From contig JAHHHK010000040.1 of the NCBI GenBank assembly GCA_019359395.1, positions 1-64,000 of the forward strand: 64,000 nt of DNA. Direction: 5' to 3'. The stretch is from Komarekiella atlantica HA4396-MV6. GTDB lineage: Bacteria; Cyanobacteriota; Cyanobacteriia; Cyanobacteriales; Nostocaceae. Of the stretch, positions 49,732 through 58,099 are shown one piece after another. Each line of letters starts with the position of its first letter. The first letter of the stretch is position 1. Made by a program: the position numbers and the translations under genes. The notes under the pieces are model-generated. The model was given only the letters and a program-made list of their open reading frames with translations. It was not told where the DNA came from and did not search any database.

Positions 49732-50856
49732 TTAATGATTGGCTACCTTGCTAGCAACCGACCAAAATGGATAGTCTGTATATCCCTTATCAGTACCACC
49801 ATAAAAGGTTGTCGGATCTGCTTCATTCAGTGGTGCATTTAAAGCCAAGCGTCTGGGTAAATCTGGATTTGATATAAATAAAGTGCCAAAGGCAACTAAA
49901 TCCGCTTCTTTTTTTGCCAATACAGCATTACCTTTTTCACGGGTATAACCGCCATTGACGATGAGTGTACCTGTAAAGCGATCGCGCAAATGACTTGTTG
50001 GCACAATCGTCCCACCATGTCTTATGTCTGCGTCTGTGGCTTCAAACAGATGTAAATATGCCAAATCAAACCTGTTCAACGCTTGAGCCGCATAACCAAA
50101 AGTTTCTAGGGGATTAGAGTCACGCATGTCATTAAAGGTTCCACTGGGGGAAAGGCGCACCCCTACTCGGTTAGAATCCCACACACTAGTTACCGCCTCT
50201 GTCACTTCCAACAAAAATCGTGCTCGATTCTCAATTGTACCGCCATATTTATCTGTGCGTTGATTAGTACCATCCCGGAGGAATTGGTCAATTAAATAAC
50301 CATTAGCTGCGTGAATTTCTACCCCATCAAACCCAGCTGCTAGTGCATTTGCAGCGCCCTGACGGTACTGTTCCACAATTCCCGGTATTTCCGAAGTTTC
50401 CAAAGCACGGGGAGTAACAAAAGGTTTTTTGCCCTCAAATGTTGATGCCTCACCTTTGGGTGCAATAGCAGAAGGTGCTACAGGTAAAGCTCCATCCGGT
50501 TGTAAATCAGGGTGAGAAATCCTACCTACATGCCATAGTTGCAGAAAAATTTTCCCTCCTTCTTGATGCACAGCATCCGTTACCAACCTCCAACCCGCAA
50601 TCTGTTCTGGTGAATGAATTCCTGGTGTAAGAGGATACCCTTGCCCTTGAGGAGCAACCTGAGTTGCTTCCGCAATAATCAGCCCAGCCGAAGCGCGTTG
50701 GACGTAGTAAGTAGCGTTAAGTTGGCGTGGAACGTTTCCCTCACCTGCTCTGTTTCGAGTTAGGGGAGCCATAACTATACGGTTGGATAGTTCCAAATTA
50801 CCCAACTGATAAGGAGAAAATAAGTTGATCTCAGTATTCATTGGTTGTATCTCCAA
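49732..50856 (-). CDS. Old Yellow Enzyme-family alkene reductase
   Basis: 'LFSPYQLGNLELSNRIVMAPLTRNRAGEGNVPR', 'LQLWHVGRISHPDLQPDGALPVAPSAI', 'FDGVEIHAANGYLIDQFLRDGTNQRTDKYGG'. Confidence 0.95.
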   Translation of the reverse strand: MEIQPMNTEINLFSPYQLGNLELSNRIVMAPLTRNRAGEGNVPRQLNATYYVQRASAGLIIAEATQVAPQGQGYPLTPGIHSPEQIAGWRLVTDAVHQEGGKIFLQLWHVGRISHPDLQPDGALPVAPSAIAPKGEASTFEGKKPFVTPRALETSEIPGIVEQYRQGAANALAAGFDGVEIHAANGYLIDQFLRDGTNQRTDKYGGTIENRARFLLEVTEAVTSVWDSNRVGVRLSPSGTFNDMRDSNPLETFGYAAQALNRFDLAYLHLFEATDADIRHGGTIVPTSHLRDRFTGTLIVNGGYTREKGNAVLAKKEADLVAFGTLFISNPDLPRRLALNAPLNEADPTTFYGGTDKGYTDYPFWSVASKVANH

Positions 50857-50892
50857 ATGTGTGTAGAAAACTGGTAGGAGACAAGGACAAGA

Positions 50893-50953
50893 GTAGAGAC
50901 GCGATTAATCGCGTCTGTACAAGAAGACGCGATTAATCGCGTCTGTACAAGAG
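50893..50953. repeat. Two copies of 'agacgcgattaatcgcgtctgtacaag'
   Basis: Same palindrome at 1447 and 53924-54066. Confidence 0.9.
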
Positions 50954-51008
50954 TCAAGCGTCAATTGTAATTTTTCTTCCCCTGCTCCCCTGCCCCCACT
51001 CAGCCCTA

Positions 51009-51335
51009 TTATGAAATATGCTGTGCTAAGGTCTTATTTAAGGTGGTCTTTGGCACTGCCCCCACGACAGTATCGACTTGCCGACCACCCTTAAATACCA
51101 TCAGTGTCGGTATGCTGCGAATCCCGTAGTGGCTAGCGACAGTAGGATTTTGATCTGTGTTCAGCTTCACAAATTTCACCTGTCCTTCGTATTCCGTAGC
51201 AACTTCATCGACTACTGGGCCCACCATCCGACAAGGGCCACACCAAGGTGCCCAAAAGTCCACTAAGACTGGAATCTCACTTTCTAGAACTTCTTGTTTG
51301 AACGTGGCTTCTGTGACATTTGTGATGGATGACAT
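51009..51335 (-). CDS. trxA: Thioredoxin (TrxA2-type by synteny with rexT)
   Basis: '[27 protein letters not shown]'; WCGPC active site. Confidence 0.96.
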   Translation of the reverse strand: MSSITNVTEATFKQEVLESEIPVLVDFWAPWCGPCRMVGPVVDEVATEYEGQVKFVKLNTDQNPTVASHYGIRSIPTLMVFKGGRQVDTVVGAVPKTTLNKTLAQHIS

Positions 51336-51362
51336 AAATCGTCCTTCTGCTTTAATTCTATA

Positions 51363-51379
51363 ATTCGATAATATCGAAT
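51363..51379. promoter_or_regulatory. Candidate RexT operator attcgata-a-tatcgaat
   Basis: Perfect 8-bp dyad in the 81-bp divergent trxA/rexT intergenic region. Confidence 0.65.
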
Positions 51380-51416
51380 AAGAAAAATATATGCCACTTT
51401 AAGAGATAATGCAACT

Positions 51417-51761
51417 ATGAAATTCTTATATCACCCAGATAGAAAAGACATATCTTTACCAGGAGTGCTGTATGCATTGGGCGACCCTGTGCGGCTAGAG
51501 ATTGTGCGGCTGCTGGCTACTGAGGGGGAACAGTGCTGTGCTGGATTCGATTTTGCGATCGCCAAATCAACTATGTCCAATCACTTTAAGATTTTGCGAG
51601 AGTCGGGGATAGTCTTGACACGCAAAGAAGGAACGCAGCACATCAACAGGCTGCGGCATGAAGATTTAGAAGCGCTGTTTCCAGGGTTGCTAGATGCGGT
51701 GTTGCAATCGGCTCAACCGTTGCCTATTTGCTCAGCAGCTAAACAAACATCACAGATCTAA
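51417..51761 (+). CDS. rexT: ArsR-family redox regulator RexT
   Basis: 'GVLYALGDPVRLEIVRLLATEGEQCCAGFDFAIAKSTMSNHFKILRESGIV'; vicinal Cys40-Cys41; divergent from thioredoxin. Confidence 0.85.
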   Translation: MKFLYHPDRKDISLPGVLYALGDPVRLEIVRLLATEGEQCCAGFDFAIAKSTMSNHFKILRESGIVLTRKEGTQHINRLRHEDLEALFPGLLDAVLQSAQPLPICSAAKQTSQI

Positions 51762-51781
51762 GCACATCTCATTACTTTGTG

Positions 51782-51870
51782 AATTCGTAATACTCGCCTG
51801 CGGTGAGAAGCAAGCTACGTAATTCGTAATACTCGCCTGCGGCGAGAAGCAAGCTACGTAATTCGTAATT
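51782..51870. repeat. Two tandem copies of the 'ttcgtaatactcgcctgcgg(c/t)gagaagcaagctacgtaa' element
   Basis: Direct reading. Confidence 0.92.
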
Positions 51871-52237
51871 AAGAAAGTCTTACTTAGTCTGGGTTTCAGG
51901 GTTTGTATCTATTTCATTATTTTCGTGAAATGGTATGAGATGTGCAAGATAGCCTGTGTATAGCCATGTTCATGGGCTGCTTGGCGATACCTTGATAGAT
52001 GAGTGTCGTAAAATACAAAAAAAATGTATTTTATATCTTAGGGTAGATGAAAAAATTATTTTATTTAGAAGAGTAAATTATGGATAATTTTCAGCCATGT
52101 AATTTTAAGAGAAAATCAGCTAAGCATTAGTTAGCCAAACCCTGTTGCTTGATGAATTTACGACAAATCTAGTTTCGCTACTTGAGGTACAATCAGCTAC
52201 TTTCCTAAAAGGAGAATGAGATGTTAAGACGCACAAA

Positions 52238-53050
52238 TTGCTATCAGCAAAGATGAATCAAGTGTCTCCCGTATCAATTGCTCAGTTAACAGATACGCAT
52301 CTGTTTGCTTTGGAAAAACGCCAGCTGCTAGGAGTGCCCACTACAGAGTCTTTCCAAGCAGTTATAGAGCGGTTAAAGAATCTACAACCTGAACTTGATT
52401 TACTACTGTTAACAGGAGATTTGTCTGGTGATGGTACGCCTGAGTCCTATGAAAATCTCCAAAATCTGCTGAGTCCACTACAAATACTGAGTTACTGGTT
52501 GCCAGGAAATCATGACTGTGCGATCGCAATGGATGAAATTTTAAATCTGGGGATGGTTTCCCGGCGTAAGTCTTTTAAACGCGGCAGTTGGAATTTTATC
52601 TTACTCAATTCTTGTGTGCCTGGGTGCGTACATGGTCATCTTTCAGCCAAAATTCTGGATTGGCTAGACTCTGAATTAAAAATGTTGGGTGAAAACCCGA
52701 CTGTGGTAGCGCTACACCATTCGCCTCTTCTCATCAATTCTCAATGGTTAGATGCAAGTATCCTAAAAAATCCAGAGGAACTTTTTGCTGTCTTGGATAG
52801 TCACCCACAAGTCAAGTTAGTTTTATTTGGGCACATTCACCAAGAATTTCAGTCTCAGCGTTACGGCGTCCATTATCTGGGTACTCCCTCAACTTGCATT
52901 CAGTTTCAACCAGAAAGCTCAACTTTTGCGATCGACCAAACACCACCTGGGTTTCGTTTATTAAAACTATATCCCAATGGTGATTGGCAAAGCTGGATTG
53001 AGCGAGTTCCTTATTCTTACCCACAAGAATTTGTAGCGATCGGATGTTAA
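52238..53050 (+). CDS. CpdA/Icc-like metallophosphoesterase (ATG at 52253 possible)
   Basis: 'IAQLTDTHLF', 'LLTGDLSGDGTPESYENL', 'WLPGNHD', 'LVLFGHIHQEF'. Confidence 0.9.
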   Translation: MLSAKMNQVSPVSIAQLTDTHLFALEKRQLLGVPTTESFQAVIERLKNLQPELDLLLLTGDLSGDGTPESYENLQNLLSPLQILSYWLPGNHDCAIAMDEILNLGMVSRRKSFKRGSWNFILLNSCVPGCVHGHLSAKILDWLDSELKMLGENPTVVALHHSPLLINSQWLDASILKNPEELFAVLDSHPQVKLVLFGHIHQEFQSQRYGVHYLGTPSTCIQFQPESSTFAIDQTPPGFRLLKLYPNGDWQSWIERVPYSYPQEFVAIGC

Positions 53051-53074
53051 GAAAGTTAGGAGATTTCATCTTTG

Positions 53075-53132
53075 TGTCTTAGTGGTCAAAAAATTGACTT
53101 TTGAACCACTAAGGCACTAAGACACAAAGAAA
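53075..53132. terminator. Long inverted repeat downstream of the phosphoesterase
   Basis: 'tttgtgtcttagtggtcaaaa...tttgaaccactaaggcactaagacacaaag'. Confidence 0.6.
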
Positions 53133-53178
53133 ATTACATTACACTTTGAAATGGCTACTCATCACTCCTAACTTATCA

Positions 53179-53775
53179 TTAAGCACTCACTTTCACTTCA
53201 TCAGCAAAATTGCCCCAACGGACAAAGTGAAATGGGCCGGCGATAGAACCCCAGAGATGCTCATCGTTTTCTATATCCCGTCCCCGGTCGAGGCTGAAAA
53301 ATTTCTCAGCGTCAATCTCAAATTCATTGTCAAGATAGGTGTTTTTGCCGTCGCGAACTACGATGCAGGCTTTACCAGGTTCTACTCTGCCTTTGAAGCT
53401 TGTGCCTGTCCACTCTACAATCATGTTACAACCTGGCATTTTCTCTAGTTGGTCAATAGATAGGTCTTGAAGGCGTTCGGGATTCCGAGATGCACCGTAA
53501 AATTTTTGTTCTTCCTTAATTGTGTAGTGTTCGATGAGAATATGGTTTTCTGCCTTAATCAAGTTCATTACCCGCATTCGATAGGGTTGAGTGAGCATAA
53601 AATCATAAGCTTGTTCGAGAAACAAGCTAACCCCTGAGAACAATTCCAAGGGCAAGGGCCGGATACACACACGAATATGGGCATATAAAGGCGGATTTTC
53701 AAAAGCTTGTTCTTGGTTGCTAAAGTCAGCAGCCATCCAACGAGCTAAAGTAGCAATATCCGTAGAATGAGTCAT
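53179..53775 (-). CDS. cpcT: Phycobiliprotein chromophore lyase, CpcT/CpeT family
   Basis: 'LARWMAADFSNQEQAFENPPLYAHIRVCIRPLP', 'AYDFMLTQPYRMRVMNLI', 'DEHLWGSIAGPFHFVRW'. Confidence 0.92.
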   Translation of the reverse strand: MTHSTDIATLARWMAADFSNQEQAFENPPLYAHIRVCIRPLPLELFSGVSLFLEQAYDFMLTQPYRMRVMNLIKAENHILIEHYTIKEEQKFYGASRNPERLQDLSIDQLEKMPGCNMIVEWTGTSFKGRVEPGKACIVVRDGKNTYLDNEFEIDAEKFFSLDRGRDIENDEHLWGSIAGPFHFVRWGNFADEVKVSA

Positions 53776-53923
53776 TACAGATGATCAACCAGTTGTTTGA
53801 AAATTATCTGGGAGTATTGTAGAGCTGAGGAATGGGAACTGGGAACTAGGGACTGGGGACTGGGGACTGGGGAATGGGAACAGGGGAAGAAAAATTATAA
53901 TTGACTAATGACTCTTGACCCTT

Positions 53924-54066
53924 GTACAGACGCGATTAATCGCGTCTCTTGACCCCTTGTACAGACGTGATTAATCGCGTCTCTACTCTTGACCCCTTGT
54001 ACAGACGCGATTAATCGCGTCTCTACTCTTGACCCCTTGTACAGACGTGATTAATCGCGTCTCTAC
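53924..54066. repeat. Array of four 'cttgtacagacg(c/t)gattaatcgcgtctct' palindromes
   Basis: Near-identical units separated by 'actcttgacccc'. Confidence 0.95.
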
Positions 54067-54103
54067 TCTTGACCCTTGACTTTTGACTCTTAACAAATGA
54101 CAA

Positions 54104-55351
54104 ATGCAAGGTAAAGTATCCATGCTAAAGCGATTAATTGTTATTGTTACTGCCGCTACATTCTTTAGCAGTTCCTTGACGCTGGCACAGAGTAAAAAGC
54201 CTAAGGAGCCTGATAAATTTCCTCCGAGTCCGCTAGAAATTGCTACACCCGATCCGCTACTACCACCTTTGCGTGATAAACAGCCGTTAACTGAGGGTGA
54301 AAAGCAGAAGTTGAAGGTGGCGCTGGATGAGTTAAATCAAGAAGCTGCGGCAAAACTGCAAGCAGGGGATAAGATAGGAGCGTTTGAAATTTGGAATCGG
54401 GAACTGCGCTTACGGCGGTTTTTAGGTGCATTAGCAGAAGTGCAAGCATTATCACGAGTCGGTGCGATCGCCTGGAATCAAAACGATCGCCAAGAATTAC
54501 AATATATTACTCAGCGGTTGCAAGCAATTCAAAAGCAGGCACAACCTAAAAAAACAGATACTCAAAAAAATGTCGATGTAGAACTTTTGCGATCGCTAGG
54601 TGAAGCTTACCAAAATGTGCGCTTGCCCAAACTAGCCGTAGAAGTTTATGAGCAAGTTTTGGCAGTGGTGCGACAACAAAATCCAGCAGCGCTAGTAGAA
54701 ACTCTCAAGACGCTTGGGGAATTGAATTTAAGTTGGTTTGATTATCCCAAAGCTGCGACTAACTACGAGGAATTGTTAGGTTTGGCTACTTCTAAAGGCG
54801 ATCGCCTGAATGAGTTAGCATACTTGAAACAACTTGCTTATATTTACAAGCAAGTAAAACAACCCCAGCAGGCAATCAATGTACAGAATAGACTAGCAGA
54901 AATTTACATAACTCAAAATAATCTTACTGAAATACCAGAATTGAAGTTAGCGATCGCCTCAGAATATGAATCCCTAGCAAAAGAAAATCCCAGTTTATTG
55001 CAACAAGCTTTTCAAAACTATCAAGAAGCTTATACTACAGCTTGGCAATTGCAGCAATATGTTCGTGCTGGTGAAGCTTTGCAGAAGTTAATCACACTGT
55101 ACCGTTCTCAAGGGCAAACAGACGAGGCTTTGCAAGCTAGCCAAATTCTTGTAGAAATTGAGGATCGAGCTGTTAACTTTTACGGAATGATGCAAGCGTA
55201 TGACCAAATTGGTCAATTGCATTTAGAACGCAAAGAATATCCTCAAGCATTAACAGCTTTTCAAAAAGGGTTAGAACTAGCGCAACAAATCAAACATCAA
55301 GAAACATACTTTACTGGGCAAATTGAAAAGCTGTCTAAAACAAATTTTTAA
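54104..55351 (+). CDS. Exported TPR-repeat protein (ATG at 54122 possible)
   Basis: Signal peptide 'MLKRLIVIVTAATFFSSSLTLAQ' and TPR-like helical repeats. Confidence 0.8.
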   Translation: MQGKVSMLKRLIVIVTAATFFSSSLTLAQSKKPKEPDKFPPSPLEIATPDPLLPPLRDKQPLTEGEKQKLKVALDELNQEAAAKLQAGDKIGAFEIWNRELRLRRFLGALAEVQALSRVGAIAWNQNDRQELQYITQRLQAIQKQAQPKKTDTQKNVDVELLRSLGEAYQNVRLPKLAVEVYEQVLAVVRQQNPAALVETLKTLGELNLSWFDYPKAATNYEELLGLATSKGDRLNELAYLKQLAYIYKQVKQPQQAINVQNRLAEIYITQNNLTEIPELKLAIASEYESLAKENPSLLQQAFQNYQEAYTTAWQLQQYVRAGEALQKLITLYRSQGQTDEALQASQILVEIEDRAVNFYGMMQAYDQIGQLHLERKEYPQALTAFQKGLELAQQIKHQETYFTGQIEKLSKTNF

Positions 55352-55396
55352 TTGATAATATCCAGTAAAAAATCTGATTAGCTATAACTTTCAAAT

Positions 55397-56389
55397 ATGT
55401 TGGAAAATAAAGATTTTTCAGACGAAAAAAACTCTTCAGTTAAAAATATCTTGCTCCTAGGCGCGACTGGCTATATTGGTGGAGCGTTGTGCCGCAAACT
55501 TCATCAAACGCCGGATTTTTCCGTATTCGCACTTGTGCGTCCAAGCAGTGATATTGAGGCTATCAAGCCATTTTGTCAGGAAATAATCTGCTCTAAAAGA
55601 GTAGAAATTACCAAAAATGATGTCGAGGAAGCAATTCGCAAACACGATGTTAAAACGATAATTAATTTGGCGTGGCACATGCCTCCAGAATTAACTAAAG
55701 AAGCTCAATTTGAAAAAGATCGTATAGCATTAGAAGCCGCTTTACACGGTGCTAAAGCAGTTTCGCCAGATATTCACGTGATCGCAACCAGTGGAAATTT
55801 CTCTTTAATAACCGCTGATGGAGGACGAATAACAGAAACACCTCCGCAAGAAGGTTTTGCAAAGCCTGACTATGCCGCGTGGATTGATTTAATAGTAAGC
55901 GTCAATTTGATGAAGGATGGACTAGTAGAGGAACATATAAGCAATGGAGGTAATGCATCTATTGTTTATCCCTCATCAGTGTATGGTTCGTCGCCAAGCC
56001 GTGGGAGTTTCTGGGATTTTGCAATTCAGCAGTTTATTACGGGGAAACCACACCAGGGTTATCAACCATTTCCACCAGACTTTATGACGGCGTGGATTCA
56101 CGTTGAAGATTTAGCAGATTGCTATATTGCAGCTGCGCGAAGAAGTTGCAAAGGAGCGCATTATCTCGCAGCAGGTGAAAATCTAAGTATTAGCCAGATG
56201 TCAACTTTGTTTGCGGAAGCTGCTCAGATAAGATTTCAGTGGCCAAGATTTGAAAATAAATATAACGTGTCATTTGATGATTCTCATACCCGAAAAATAC
56301 TTCAACTTGAATGGAAGTATAAAGTAGCTGAGCAGATTAAGTCTTGGGTAGAGCGAATTAAAGAGTTAAGAACTTATTTCTTAGATTAG
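55397..56389 (+). CDS. NAD-dependent epimerase/dehydratase (extended SDR)
   Basis: 'NILLLGATGYIGGALCRKLHQTPDFSVFALVR', 'SIVYPSSVYGSSPSRGSF', 'AWIHVEDLADCYIAAA'. Confidence 0.9.
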   Translation: MLENKDFSDEKNSSVKNILLLGATGYIGGALCRKLHQTPDFSVFALVRPSSDIEAIKPFCQEIICSKRVEITKNDVEEAIRKHDVKTIINLAWHMPPELTKEAQFEKDRIALEAALHGAKAVSPDIHVIATSGNFSLITADGGRITETPPQEGFAKPDYAAWIDLIVSVNLMKDGLVEEHISNGGNASIVYPSSVYGSSPSRGSFWDFAIQQFITGKPHQGYQPFPPDFMTAWIHVEDLADCYIAAARRSCKGAHYLAAGENLSISQMSTLFAEAAQIRFQWPRFENKYNVSFDDSHTRKILQLEWKYKVAEQIKSWVERIKELRTYFLD

Positions 56390-56960
56390 ATATGAGTAAG
56401 AAACTTGGCAAAGCTGGGAGATTTTATAGGTAAGTTAATGCTGAAAAAGAATACTTGAAGCTAAATAAATAAAGTCCGCTTTCGCGGACTTTGGACATTG
56501 GATAAGGTTAAGTTTTCACCAAGAGCGTCTATCAAGATGTTAGACCTAATGTTTATTATTCATGACTAAACTTTAAAAATCAAGCTTTGGCAATCAAATA
56601 TTAGGACTTAACTCCTTAATTTATGTCTTTTAATAATGTTAGTTTAAAATAAATTTTGCTTAGTTTGTATTACGTATAGATTTAAGCTAAAAGCCTTTGT
56701 TAATATAAGTATTTGTCAAATATTGAGCGTTATAAATTATCAAACTTTTAGTAACTTATATTACTAAATTATCAGACAAAACTCAAGAATTTATGTCGTT
56801 TTTTCTAAATAAAACAGAACTTATACCATTTCACGAAAACCTTGATACACATAGATTTCTTGTAGGGGCATGGCATTGCCCATTGGTGTCAACTTCAGCT
56901 CAAACACTCAATTTCCCGTAGTTTCAGATCCCCCAACCCCCTTCAAAAGGCAGGGCTGTT

Positions 56961-57497
56961 TCATTCCACAAGGGCAAGTAGTTTGTCAATATCATGAGAG
57001 AGAAATCGTTGAGCACTGGTGATGGAATGATGACCATTTCGACGAAGTATATTGAGAGCGCTCGCTCTCAATATGGAAAGATTTGCAGGAGCATTACCCA
57101 AACAAATTTTTGAATCATCCTGCTTGAGAACCATGTGCTTAACCCAGTGAAGGCTATTTTCGATACTCCAATGACCGCGAATACCGTAAGCGAATTCTTT
57201 GGCTGTAGAAATTAAGTTACTAATGTAACAGGCAATCTAATAATATGGTTTACCCGCTCTGGTTCCAGTTCTTTCAACCCGAATTAAGGACTTAATTCCA
57301 ACCCAGGATAATTCAATTCCATCCAAATCATGAAAAACTTCTACAGTCCGTGTTGCGAGTCGATTACGAGTTTCTTCAGTCTCAATATAACAACTTGTAG
57401 GCTTTGTTTGTGCAGCAATACGTTGAATATGACGATGTAGTTTCGGCTGATTATCTTTAACGGCAATCACGTAATCGTTGCCACTGTTTGAGCGGGA
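56961..57497 (-). pseudogene. ISAs1-like transposase C-terminal remnant, frameshifted and 5'-truncated
   Basis: 'SGNDYVIAVKDNQPKLHRHIQRIAAQTKP...' then, in another frame, 'AKEFAYGIRGHWSIENSLHWVKHMVLKQDDSKICLGNAPANLSILRASALNILRRNG'. Confidence 0.8.
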
Positions 57498-57757
57498 ATT
57501 ACTTCGCAGCTTTGTAGTTTTCCTGAGCCATCAAAAATAGCAGCTATCTCTTGGTAGAGAATACTTTTATTTGTTGGTGCTTGGTTAAGAGGTAATAAAT
57601 TACCGCTATTTAATTCATGCTCCCAGTCGAAAATTATTTGATTTAGACTTCCCTTTTTAAAGTCAAGGTTTTTCTCAATGATGGCGGCGATATGGATAAC
57701 ACCATGTTCTTTGGAATAAACCTGCTTGTTTGCTTGTAACCATTCAGGTTGGGTCAT
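57467..57757 (-). CDS. Hypothetical ORF running into the transposase remnant
   Basis: 96-aa ORF, 3' end chimeric with IS sequence. Confidence 0.3.
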   Translation of the reverse strand: MTQPEWLQANKQVYSKEHGVIHIAAIIEKNLDFKKGSLNQIIFDWEHELNSGNLLPLNQAPTNKSILYQEIAAIFDGSGKLQSCEVIPAQTVATIT

Positions 57758-57939
57758 AAAAAGTTACCTGCTCGCTGTTTTAGCAGGTAGGCGTTAGTCC
57801 AAAGTAGTGGTTTTGGTTATTCCCACGTTAGCTATTGAATCCAACTGGAAAATTGCTAAGTATTAACTGTCAGGACACAATAAAAGTGTAATTTTTTTCG
57901 GTGCATCTTAATTTTGTTTCTTCCATCTATAACGGAAGC

Positions 57940-58032
57940 GATCGCCCGTGAACAGCTGTACTGTCCTCCGGTTGTGGTGGGATCGGCAAGGATGGTGAGG
58001 CAAGAACCAAAAAGCCAGAAAGATTGTGTCAT
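57940..58032 (-). pseudogene. Possible truncated cupin N-terminal remnant
   Basis: 'MTQSFWLFGSCLTILADPTTTGGQ' resembles the start of small cyanobacterial cupins; similarity ends abruptly. Confidence 0.4.
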
Positions 58033-58099
58033 GAGATTACTCCTATTGAATGAATGTGTAATAGTGCGGTAGTCGTTCATGAGACAAAATAGGAATGAA

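Noticed and set aside
53924-54066. Regular repeat array resembling a short CRISPR
   Set aside because: Units are palindromic dispersed repeats with near-identical linkers ('actcttgacccc'), not unique spacers, and there are no cas genes
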